The notes: a model not told the origin generated them from the letters alone. A stretch of 64,000 bases of DNA from Oncorhynchus masou masou (GCF_036934945.1 NW_027001292.1:124001-188000), one strand, 5' to 3'. Positions 51,910 to 61,942 are shown, counted from the stretch's first letter. Made by a program: numbers and translations.

Positions 51910-54900
51910 CTACTGTTTCTAAATCAAATAACAGGTACAGCTCTACCCCTCCACTGTCTCTAAATCAGATAACAGGTACAGCTCTACCCTCCACTGTCTC
52001 TAAATCAGATAACAGGTACAGCTCTATCCCTCCACTGTCTCTAAATCAGATAACAGGTACAGCTCTACCCCTCCACTGTCTCTAAATCAGATAACAGGTA
52101 CAGCTCTACCCCTCCACTGTCTCTAAATCAGATAACAGGTACAGCTCTACCCCTCCACTGTCTCTATATCAGATAACAGGTACAGCTCTACCCTTCCACT
52201 GTTTCTAAATCAGATAACAGGTACAGTTCTACCCCTCCACTGTTTCTAAATCAGATAACAGGTACAGCTCTACCCCTCCACTGTTTCTAAATCAGATAAC
52301 AGGTACAGCTCTACCCCTCCACTGTCTCTAAATCAGATAACAGGTACAGCTCTACCCTCCACTGTTTCTAAATCAGATAACAGGTACAGCTCTACCCCTC
52401 CACTGTTTCTAAATCAGATAACAGGTACAGTTCTACCCCTCCACTGTTTCTAAATCAGATAACAGGTACAGCTCTACCCTCCACTGTTTCTAAATCAGAT
52501 AACAGGTACAGCTCTACCCCTCCACTGTTTCTAAATCAGATAACAGGTACAGCTCTACCCCTCCACTGTTTCTAAATCAAATAACAGGTACAGCTCTACC
52601 CCTCCACTGTCTCTAAATCAGATAACAGGTACAGCTCTACCCCTCCACTGTCTCTAAATCAGATAACAGGTACAGCTCTACCCCTCCACTGTTTCTAAAT
52701 CAGATAACAGGTACAGTTCTACCCCTCCACTGTCTCTAAATCAGATAACAGGTACAGCTCTACCCCTCCACTGTCTCTAAATCAGATAACAGGTACAGCT
52801 CTACCCCTCCACTGTCTCTAAATCAGATAACAGGTACAGCTCTACCCCTCCACTGTCTCTAAATCAGATAACAGGTACAGTTCTACCCCTCCACTGTTTC
52901 TAAATCAGATAACAGGTACAGCTCTACCCCTCCACTGTTTCTAAATCAGATAACAGGTACAGCTCTACCCTCCACTGTTTCTAAATCAGATAACAGGTAC
53001 AGCTCTACGCCTCCACTGTTTCTAAATCAGATAACAGGTACAGTTCTACCCCTCCACTGTTTCTAAATCAGATAACAGGTACAGCTCTACCCCTCCACTG
53101 TCTCTAAATCAGATAACAGGTACAGTTCTACCCATCCACTGTTTCTAAATCAGATAACAGGTACAGCTCTACCCCTCCACTGTTTCTAAATCAGATAACA
53201 GGTACAGTTCTACCCCTCCACTGTTTCTAAATCAGATAACAGGTACAGCTCTACCCCTCCACTGTTTCTAAATCAGATAACAGGTACAGCTCTACCCCTC
53301 CACTGTTTCTAAATAAGATAACAGGTACAGCTCTACCCCTCCACTGTTTCTAAATCAGATAACAGGTACAGCTCTACCCTCCACTGTTTCTAAATCAGAT
53401 AACAGGTACAGTTCTACCCCTCCACTGTTTCTAAATCAGATAACAGGTACAGCTCTACCGATCCACTGTCTCTAAATCAGATAACAGGTACAGCTCTTCC
53501 CCTCCACTGTCTCTAAATCAGATAACAGGTACAGCTCTACCCCTCCACTGTCTCTAAATCAGATAACAGGTACAGCTCTACCCCTCCACTGTCTCTAAAT
53601 CAGATAACAGGTACAGCTCTACCTCTCCACTGTTTCTAAATCAGATAACAGGTACAGCTCTACCCCCACTCCCCTCCACTGTCTCTAAATCAGATAACAG
53701 GTACAGCTCTACCCCTCCACTGTCTCTAAATCAGATAACAGGTACAGCTCTACCTCCACTGTCTCTAAATCAGATAACAGGTACAGCTCTACCCCTCCAC
53801 TGTTTCTAAATCAGATAACAGGTACAGCTCTACCCCCACTCCCCTCCACTGTTTCTAAATCAGATAACAGGTACAGCTCTACCCCTCCACTGTTTCTAAA
53901 TCAGATAACAGGTACAGCTCTACGCCTCCACTGTTTCTAAATCAGATAACAGGTACAGCTCTACCCCCACTCCCCTCCACTGTTTCTAAATCAGATAACA
54001 GGTACAGCTCTACCCCTCCACTGTCTCTAAATCAGATAACAGGTACAGCTCTACCCCTCCACTGTTTCTAAATCAGATAACAGGTACAGCTCTACCCCTC
54101 CACTGTTTCTAAATCAGATAACAGGTACAGCTCTACCCCTCCACTGCCTCTAAATCAGATAACAGGTACAGCTCTACCCCTCCACTGTCTCTAAATCAGA
54201 TAAAAGGTACAGCTCTACCCCTCCACTGTTTCTAAATCAGATAACAGGTACAGTTCTACCCCTCCACTGTCTCTAAATCAGATAACAGGTACAGCTCTAC
54301 CCCTCCACTGTTTCTAAATCAGATAACAGGTACAGCTCTACCCCCACTCCCCTCCACTGTCTCTAAATCAGATAACAGGTACAGCTCTACCCCTCTACTG
54401 TCTCTAAATCAGATAACAGGTACAGCTCTACCCCTCCACTGTTTCTAAATCAGATAACAGGTACAGCTCTACCCCCACTCCCCTTCACTGTCTCTAAATC
54501 AGATAACAGGTACAGCTCTACCCCCACTCCCCTCCACTGTTTCTAAATCAGATAACAGGTACAGCTCTACCCCTCCACTGTCTCTAAATCAGATAACAGG
54601 TACAGCTCTACCCCTCCACTGTCTCTAAATCAGATAACAGGTACAGTTCTACCCCTCCACTGTTCTAAATCAGATAACAGGTACAGCTCTACCCTCCACT
54701 GTTTCTAAATCAGATAACAGGTACAGCTCTACCCCTCCACTGTTTCTAAATCAGATAACAGGTACAGCTCTACCCCTCCACTGTCTCTAAATCAGATAAC
54801 AGGTACATCTCTACCCCTCCACTGTTTCTAAATCAGATAACAGGTACAGCTCTACCCTCCACTGTTTCTAAATCAGATAACAGGTACAGCTCTACCCCTC

Positions 54901-55007
54901 CACTGTTTCTAAATCAGATAACAGGTACATCTCTACCACTCCACTGTTTCTAAATCAGATAACAGGTACATCTCTACCCCTCCACTGTCTCTAAATCAGA
55001 TAACAGG
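51910..55007. repeat. Giant 41-bp minisatellite, second block (about 75 units)
   Basis: Same 41-bp unit and same strand as the main block. Its second half repeats the variant order of the end of the main block: TCTACCGATC followed by GCTCTTCCCC at 53454 matches 49891, and the CCCCCACTCCCCTCC long units follow in both. It ends at CAGG/CGCCTCTTCAGAGG exactly as the main block does. Confidence 0.95.
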
Positions 55008-55219
55008 CGCCTCTTCAGAGGAGCTCTGTTTTAATGGAGCTAAGTCCCTTATCTACGCACCTGAACCACAAGACGCTATCTTCAGAAATAAAGAGAGTGG
55101 GAGTGTGGAAGGGGGGTGAACAAGGGGAAGATGGAGGGAGGGAGAGGGAAATGCCTCATCAAGAGTTGATTCATAAGAACAGATGAGATACTCCAGCCTC
55201 CCAGTCATAGACTGTTCTC
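55008..55219. other. Spacer segment at the end of the giant array (copy 2)
   Basis: Near-identical to 51305-51515. The only difference I saw is one extra T in CTCTGTTTTAATGG. It contains the same LINE PVIDCS piece. The shift between copies is 3703 bp before and 3704 bp after that extra base. Confidence 0.8.
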
Positions 55220-55890
55220 TCAGACTGCTGAACAACACCCAATCCATCAGACTGCTGAACAGCTTCTACCCCCAAGCCATCAGACTGCTGAACAGCTTCT
55301 ACCCCCAAGCCATCAGACTGCTGAACAGCTTCTACCCCCAATCCATCAGACTGCTGAACAGCTTCTACCCCCAAGCCATGAGACTGCTGAACAGCTTCTA
55401 ACCCCAAGCCATCAGACTGCTGAACAGCTTCTACCCCAAGCCATTAGACTGCTAAACAGCTTCTACCCCCAAGTCATCAGACTGCTGAACAGCTTCTATC
55501 CCCAAGCCATCCGACTGCTGAACAGCTTCTATCCCCAAGCCATAAGACTGCTGAACAGCTTCTACCCCCAAGCCATTAGACTGCTGAACAGCTTCTAACC
55601 CCAAGCCATCAGACTGCTGAACAGCTTCTATCCCCCAAGCCATCAGACTGCTGAACAGCTTCTGCCCCCAAGCCATCAGCCTGCTGAACAGCTTCTACCC
55701 CCAAGCCATCAGACTGCTGAACAGCTTCTATCCCCCAAGCCATCAGACTGCTGGACAGCTTCTATCCCCAAGCCATAAGACTGCTGAACAGCTTCTACCC
55801 CCAAGCCATCAGACTGCTGAACAACTTCTATCCCCAAGCCATCAGACTGCTGAACAGCTTCTAACCCCAAGCCATCAGACTGCTGAACAA
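55220..55890. repeat. 33-bp minisatellite from a LINE ORF C-terminus (copy 2, longer)
   Basis: About 20 units of the LNSFYPQAIRL-encoding repeat. The first 12 or so match copy 1 unit by unit. The array then continues to CAGACTGCTGAACAATTAAT at about 55877, the normal end of the LINE ORF (LLNN then stop), and passes without a break into LINE 3' UTR. This shows directly which sequence seeded the array. Confidence 0.92.
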
Positions 55891-56189
55891 TTAATCAAAT
55901 GGCCACCAGACTATTTACACTGACCCCCCTCCTCCCTTTGTTTTGTACACTGCTGCTACTTGCTGTTTATTATCTATGCATAGTCACTTCACCCCTAACT
56001 ACATGTACATATTACCTCTAACCGGTACCCCCTGTAAATAGCCTCATAACTAACCTGTACCTCCACACACTGACTTGGAACCGGTACCCCCTGTAAATAG
56101 CCTCATAACTAACCTGTACCTCCACACACTGACTTGGTACCGGTGCCCCCTGTCTATAGCCTCATTAGTAACCTGTACCCCCACCCACT
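55891..56189 (+). mobile_element. LINE 3' UTR with 59-bp triplication
   Basis: TTAATCAAATGGCCACCAGA and TTTGTTTTGTACACTGCTGC belong to the LINE 3' UTR downstream of the 33-bp array. Inside it a 59-bp unit starting ACCGGTACCCCCTGTAAATA occurs at 56021, 56080 and, diverged, 56139. Confidence 0.8.
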
Positions 56190-56392
56190 GACTATGATTC
56201 TACATGTTACTACATGATTCCATTTGATTCTACATGAAAATACATGATTCCATATGATTCTACATGTTACTACATGATTCTACATGTTACTACATGATTC
56301 TACATGTTACTACATGATTCTACATGTTTATACATGTTACTACATGATTCTACATGATTCAATTTGATTCTTTATGTTACAACATGATTCCA
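56190..56392. repeat. 20-bp AT-rich minisatellite
   Basis: Imperfect units of TGATTCTACATGTTACTACA, about ten copies, with TGATTCCATTTGATTC variants at both ends. Confidence 0.85.
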
Positions 56393-56395
56393 TGT

Positions 56396-56710
56396 GATTT
56401 CACCCAATAGATATGGGAGTTTTTCAAAATTTGATTTTATTTGGAATTATTTGTGGATCTGTGTAATCTGAGGGAAATATGTATCTCTAATATGGTCATA
56501 CATTTGGCAGGAGGTTAGGAAGAGCAGCTCAGTTTCCACCTCATGTTGTGGGCAGTGAGCACATTGCTTGTCTTCTCTTGAGAGCAGATCTGCCTACGGC
56601 GGCCTTTCTCAATAGCAAGGCTATACTCTCCGAGTCTGTACATAGTCAAAGCTTTCCTTAAGTTTGGATACCACCCTCGTTCTCTGTTTAACTCGCTCAC
56701 TCTATCTCCC
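56396..56710 (-). pseudogene. LINE ORF2 C-terminus and 3' UTR, second copy of family C
   Basis: The minus frame 56515-56700 reads YPNLRKALTMYRLGEYSLAI and GRRRQ, the same C-terminal segment as at 8373-8582. The flanking CCCAATAGATATGGGAGTTT matches 8339-8358 (CCCAGTAGATATGGGAGTTT). The fragment is truncated on both sides. Confidence 0.75.
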
Positions 56711-56778
56711 TAAGATATCTACCTTCATGACCAAATAAACAACACTAGATGGTTTGGAGAACTATGTGTGTAAATTAA

Positions 56779-56779
<1 letters not shown>
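56711..56779. other. Short unassigned spacer
   Basis: About 70 bp with nothing recognised. Confidence 0.3.
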
Positions 56780-56817
<38 letters not shown>

Positions 56818-56840
56818 GGTGGACTGTCTGTCTGGTGGAC

Positions 56841-56902
<62 letters not shown>

Positions 56903-56952
56903 GTGTACTGTCTGGCTGTCTGGCTGTCTGTCTGTCTGTCTGTCTGGTGTAC

Positions 56953-56985
<33 letters not shown>

Positions 56986-57008
56986 GGTGTACTGTCTGTC
57001 TGGTGTAC

Positions 57009-57077
<69 letters not shown>

Positions 57078-57128
57078 GGTGTACTGTCTGTCTGTCTGGT
57101 GTACTGTCTGTCTGTCTGTCTGGTGTAC

Positions 57129-57193
<65 letters not shown>

Positions 57194-57474
57194 GGTGTAC
57201 TGTCTGTCTGGTGTACTGTCTGTCTGGTGGACTGTCTGTCTGTGTGTACTGTCTGTCTGTCTGTCTGTCTGTATGTCTGGTGTACTGTCTCTCTGTCTGT
57301 CTGTCTGTCTGTATGTCTGGTATACTGTCTGTCTGTGTGTACTGTCTGTCTGGTGTACTGTCTGTCTGTCTGGTGTACTGTCTGTCTGTCTGGTGTACTG
57401 TCTGTCTGGTGTACTGTCTGTCTGTCTGGTGTACTGTCTGTCTGTCTGTCTGGTGTACTGTCTGTCTGGTGTAC

Positions 57475-57519
<45 letters not shown>

Positions 57520-57566
57520 GGTGTACTGTCTGTCTGTCTGGTGTACTGTCTGTCTGTCTGGTGTAC

Positions 57567-57607
<41 letters not shown>

Positions 57608-57680
57608 GGTGTACTGTCTGTCTGTGTGTACTGTCTGTCTGGTGTACTGTCTGTCTGGTGGACTGTCTGTCTGTGTGTAC

Positions 57681-57719
<39 letters not shown>

Positions 57720-57738
57720 ATGTCTGGTGTACTGTCTC

Positions 57739-57799
<61 letters not shown>

Positions 57800-57886
57800 A
57801 TGTCTGGTATACTGTCTGTCTGTGTGTACTGTCTGTCTGGTGTACTGTCTGTCTGTCTGGTGTACTGTCTGTCTGTCTGTGTGTAC

Positions 57887-57925
<39 letters not shown>

Positions 57926-57962
57926 ATGTCTGGTGTACTGTCTCTCTGTCTGTCTGTCTGTA

Positions 57963-57993
<31 letters not shown>

Positions 57994-58023
57994 ATGTCTG
58001 GTATACTGTCTGTCTGTGTGTAC

Positions 58024-58068
<45 letters not shown>

Positions 58069-58119
58069 GGTGTACTGTCTGTCTGTCTGTCTGTCTGGTG
58101 TACTGTCTGTCTGGTGTAC

Positions 58120-58182
<63 letters not shown>

Positions 58183-58304
58183 ACGGTGTACTGTCTGTCT
58201 GTGTGTACGGTGTACTGTCTGTCTGTGTGTACGGTGTACTGTCTGTCTGTGTGTACGGTGTACTGTCTGTCTGTGTGTACGGTGTACTGTCTGTCTGTGT
58301 GTAC

Positions 58305-58343
<39 letters not shown>

Positions 58344-58627
58344 GTGTACGGTGTACTGTCTGTCTGTCTGTCTGTCTGTCTGTGTGTACGGTGTACTGTC
58401 TGTCTGTGTGTACTGTCTGTCTGTCTGTCTGTCTGTGTGTACGGTGTACTGTCTGTCTGTCTGTCTGTCTGTGTGTACGGTGTACTGTCTGTCTGTCTGT
58501 GTGTACTGTCTGTCTGTCTGTGTGTACTGTCTGTCTGTCTGTGTGTACTGTCTGTCTGTCTGTGTGTACTGTCTGTCTGTCTGTGTGTACTGTCTGTCTG
58601 GTGTACTGTCTGTCTGTCTGTGTGTAC

Positions 58628-58683
<56 letters not shown>

Positions 58684-58766
58684 GGTCTGGTGTACTGTCT
58701 ATCTGTCTGGTGTACTGTCTGTCTGTCTGTCTTTCTTTCTGGTGTACTGTCTGTCTGTCTGTCTGT
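56780..58766. repeat. TGTC tetranucleotide array with periodic interruptions
   Basis: 2.0 kb of (TCTG)n broken by TGGTGTACTGTC, TGTGTGTACTGTC, TGTACGGTGTACTGTC and TATGTCTGG units. The interruptions themselves recur in blocks, for instance five TGTGTGTACGGTGTACTG units at 58200-58290. All three forward frames are open for 700 codons or more, because the tetranucleotide has no stop in any register and most interruptions keep the frame. The VCLSVCLS peptides are artefacts. Confidence 0.95.
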
Positions 58767-59010
58767 GGGATGGGGGAGAGAGAAGGATGGGGGAGAGAAG
58801 GATGGGGGAGAAGGATGGGGGAGAAGGATGGGGGAGAGAGAAGGATGGGGGGGAGAAGGATGGGGGAGAAGGATGGGGGAGAAGGATGGGGGAGAGAGAA
58901 GGATGGGGGAGAAGGATGGGGGAGAAGGATGGGGGAGAGAGAAGGATGGGGGAGAAGGATGGGGAGAAGGATGGGGGAGAGAGAAGGATGGGGGAGAAGG
59001 ATGGGGGAAG
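58767..59010. repeat. GATGGGGGAGAAG purine minisatellite
   Basis: 13-bp units (GATGGGGGAGAAG) interspersed with 17-bp units (extra AGAG), about 16 in all. The plus strand is entirely purine apart from the T of GAT. Repeated runs of five Gs occur every 13-17 bp. Confidence 0.9.
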
Positions 59011-59098
59011 GTGGGAGGAAGAGAGAGGACAGGAGAAAGAGAGGGAGGAAGTGTAGCAGGGCATTCCAGAGGAGATGATATCAGTTATGAAAGAGAAG
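59011..59098. other. Purine-rich spacer
   Basis: GGAAGAGAGAGGACAGGAGA followed by about 50 bp of ordinary sequence. No gene seen. Confidence 0.35.
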
Positions 59099-59358
59099 TC
59101 AGCTGGTCTCTACATGTATAATATTCAGCTGGTCTCTACATGTATAATATTCAGCTGGTCTCTACATGTATAATAGTCAGCTGGTCTCTACATGTATAAT
59201 ATTCAGCTGGTCTCTACATGTATAATAGTCAGCTGGTCTCTACATGTATAATATTCAGCTGGTCTCTACATGTATAATATTCAGCTGGTCTCTACATGTA
59301 TAATAGTCAGCTGGTCTCTACATGTATAATATTCAGCTGGTCTCTACAATCATACACG
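59099..59358. repeat. 26-bp minisatellite, 10 units
   Basis: TCAGCTGGTC at 59099, 59125, 59151, 59177, 59203, 59229, 59255, 59281, 59307 and 59333, strictly 26 bp apart. Units differ mainly in ending AATATT or AATAGT. Confidence 0.95.
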
Positions 59359-59384
59359 TAGGCTATGTAGACATTTTTAACAAA

Positions 59385-60010
59385 AGGGAGGAGGGGTGGG
59401 CAGGATAGTGAGAGAGATGGAGAGGGAAAGAAAGAAAGAGAGGGAAGGAGAGAGAGAGAAAGAGAGGGAAGGAGAGAGAGAGAAAGAGAGGAGAGGGAAG
59501 GAGAGAGAGAGAGAAAGAGAGGGAAGGAGAGAGAGAAAGAGAGGAGCGGGAAGGGAGAGAGGGTAAGAGAGGAGAGGGTAGGAGAGAGAGAAAGAGAGGA
59601 GAGGGAAGGAGAGAGAAAGAGAGGAGATGGAAAGAAAGAGAGAAGGGAAGGAGAGAGAGAGAAAGAGAGGAGAGGGAAGGAGAGAGAGAAAGAGAGGAGA
59701 GGGAAGGAGAGAGAGAAAGAGAGGAGAGGTAAGGAAAGAGAGAAAGAGAGGAGAGGGAAGGAGAGAGAGAAAGAGAGGAGCAGAAAGGAGAGGGAGAAAG
59801 AGAGGAGCGGGAAGGAGAGAGAGAAAGAGAGGAGAGGGAAGGAGAGAGAGAAAGAGAGGAGAGGTAAGGAAAGAGAGAAAGAGAGGAGAGGGAAGGAGAG
59901 AGAGAAAGAGAGGAGCAGAAAGGAGAGGGAGAAAGAGAGGAGCGGGAAGGAGAGAGAGAAAGAGAGGAGAGGGAAGGAGAGAGAGAAAGAGAGGAGAGGG
60001 AAGGAGAGAG
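59385..60010. repeat. Homopurine minisatellite (GA-rich, about 600 bp)
   Basis: Almost unbroken purine on the plus strand, built from GAGAGGGAAGGAGAGAGAGA and AAGAGAGGAG motifs. A 145-bp higher-order block is duplicated (GAGGTAAGG at 59726 and 59871, each followed by the same GAGCAGAAAGG and GAGCGGGAAGG variants). The frames of ERKRGEGRR (plus) and LFLSLLPSP (minus) are low-complexity artefacts. Confidence 0.92.
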
Positions 60011-60046
60011 ATGATGCTGAAACTTTTGTTCATTCTCTCACTATGC

Positions 60047-60047
<1 letters not shown>

Positions 60048-60089
<42 letters not shown>
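60048..60089. repeat. CA microsatellite
   Basis: About 40 bp of alternating AC with one ACATAC interruption at the end. Confidence 0.95.
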
Positions 60090-60091
<2 letters not shown>

Positions 60092-60099
60092 TAGAGAGG

Positions 60100-60249
60100 G
60101 CAGTTGGGAGGAGCTTTAGGAGGATGAGCTTTTTGTAATGTAATAAATGGAACGGTATCAAACACATCAAACATGCAAAATGTTTGACTCCGTTCCATTT
60201 ATTGCATCCCAGCCATTACAATGAGCCTCCTCCTACCAGCCTCCACTGA
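60100..60249. mobile_element. Palindromic MITE-like element
   Basis: A 150-bp imperfect inverted repeat. The outer left arm has CAGTTGGGAGGAGCTTTAGG. The outer right arm, complemented, has CAGTGGAGGCTGGTAGGAGG. The inner left arm has AATAAATGGAACGGTATCAA and the inner right arm, complemented, AATAAATGGAACGGAGTCAA. The arms meet at AAACATGCAAAATGTTT. No coding capacity. Matches my memory of a short palindromic salmonid DNA element. Confidence 0.75.
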
Positions 60250-60506
60250 CACACATACACACACACAGTGTGTAATACTGGGTAAATAGACAGTGTTTTA
60301 TACACTGATTGTGATTCCATTAACATTAATACAGGGAAGACCAGATTGGCCCGCTGGGATTTACAGAGAGAGAGAGAGCTGGAGGGAAGGAATGAAATAT
60401 GGATAGATGGAGAGAGTGAGATTCAAGGAGAGAGGGAGAGCTGGAGAGATGTAGGGAAGAAGCCAAGGTGAGAGAAGATATGGAAGAAGACAGATGAAGA
60501 CAGACA
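60250..60506. other. Noncoding spacer, GA-rich in part
   Basis: No gene or known repeat beyond a short AC run, a GAGAGAGAGAG patch near 60365, and generally purine-rich sequence up to the Tc1 element. Confidence 0.4.
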
Positions 60507-61942
60507 CAGGGCCTGGCAAAAGTATTCATCCCTCTTGGAGTTTTTCCTATTTTGTTGCCTTACAACCTGTAATTTAAATGGATTTTTATTTGGATTTCAT
60601 GTAATGGACACACAAAATAGTCCACATTGGCGAAGTGAAATAAAAAAATAACTTAAAAAATGTAAAATAAAATAAAAATGTGGGAATGCACCTGTATTCA
60701 CACCCCTTTGCTATGAAGCCCCTAAATAACATCTGGTACAATCAATTATCTTCAGAGGTCACATCATTAGTTAAATAAAGTCCATCTGTGTGCAATCTAT
60801 GTGTCACATGATCTGTCACATGGTCTCAGTATATATACACCTGTTCTGAAAGGCCCCAGAGTCTGCATCACCACTAAGCAAGGGGCACCACCAAGCAAGC
60901 AGCACCATGAAGACCAAGGAGCTCTCCAAACAGGTCAGGGACAAAGTTGTGGAGAAGTTCAGATCAGGGTTGAGTTATAAAAAAATATCTGAAACTTTGA
61001 ACATCCCACGGAGCACCATTAAATCCATTATTAAAATATTGAAAGAATATGGCACCACAACAAACCTGTCAAGAGGGCCGCCCACCAAAACTCACAGACC
61101 AGGCAAAGAGGGCATTAATCAGAGAGGCAGTAAAGATATCAAAGATAACCCTGAAGGAGCTGCAAAGCTCCACAGCGGAGATTGGATTCTCTGTTCATTG
61201 GAATATTTTAAGTAATACACTCCACAGAGCTGGGCTTTACAGAAGAGTGGTCAGAAACCAAAACACCTCTCATCACCCAGAGAACATCATCCCCGCATGG
61301 TGGTGGCAGCATCATGCTGTGGGGATGTTTTTCATTGGTGGGGTCTGTGAAACTGGTCAGAATTTAAGGAATGATGGATGTAGCTAAATACAGGGAAACC
61401 TGTTTCAGTCTTCCAGAGATTTTAGACTGGGACGGAGGTTTACCTTCCAGCAGGACAATGACCCTAAACATACTGATAAAGCAAAACTCAAGTGGTTTAA
61501 GGGGAAACATTTAAATATCTTGGTCTAGTCAAAGTCTAGACCTCAATCCAATTGAGAATTGGTAGTATGACTTAAAGATTTCTGAACACCAACAGAACCA
61601 ATCCTACTTGAAGGAGATGGAGCAGTTTTTCATTGAAGAATGGGAAACAATCCTAGTGGCTAGATGTGCCAAGCTTATAGAGACATACCCCAAAGAGACT
61701 TGCAGCTGTAATTGCTGCAAAAAGTGTTTCTACAAAGTATTGAATTTGGGGGGTGAATAGTTATGCACTCTAAGGTATTCTAGGTTTTGTCTTATTTCCT
61801 TTTTTTCACAATAAAAATATTTTGAATCTTCAAAGTAGTAGGTATGTTGTGTAAATCAAATGTTACATCCCAAAATCTATTTTAATTCCAGGTTGCAAGG
61901 CAACAAAATAGGAAAATTCCAAGGGGGTGAATACTTTCACTG
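60507..61942 (+). mobile_element. Tc1-like transposon, near full length, inactive
   Basis: The left end CAGGGCCTGGCAAAAGTATT continues as TTTTTCCTATTTTGTTGCCT. The right end has GGCAACAAAATAGGAAAATT then GGTGAATACTTTCACTG. The right end is shortened by about 9 bp relative to the family, and the left target dinucleotide now reads CA rather than TA. Same family as 9157-10679 but in the opposite orientation. An internal deletion in the transposase reduces the length to about 1436 bp. Confidence 0.88.
60907..61743 (+). pseudogene. Tc1-family transposase pseudogene (DDE)
   Basis: ATG at 60907 gives an intact N-terminal helix-turn-helix: MKTKELSKQVRDKVVEKFRS, then SYKKISETLNIPRSTIKSII. A one-base shift near 61075 moves the frame to the 61049-61387 ORF (PPKLTDQAKRALIREAVKIS, then AGLYRRVVR). 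About 70 residues including the first catalytic Asp are deleted between GLYRRVVR and NQNTSHHPEN. FTFQQDNDPKHT (second Asp, near 61438-61474) and LDLNPIEN (third acidic residue, near 61535-61558) remain, in other frames. The expected stop after TKY is an in-sequence TGA at 61741-61743. Confidence 0.9.

Noticed and set aside
18954..55007. CRISPR-like array
   Set aside because: The 41-bp repeats are contiguous with no unique spacers, no cas genes are present, and the surrounding elements are vertebrate transposons.
56754..59121. Three overlapping ORFs of 724-774 codons rich in Cys/Val/Leu/Ser
   Set aside because: TGTC repeats are open in every forward frame. The overlap of three equally long frames shows this is simple sequence.
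59627..60094. Arginine/glutamate-rich ORF as a nuclear protein
   Set aside because: It is a homopurine minisatellite, and an equally long serine/leucine frame exists on the other strand.
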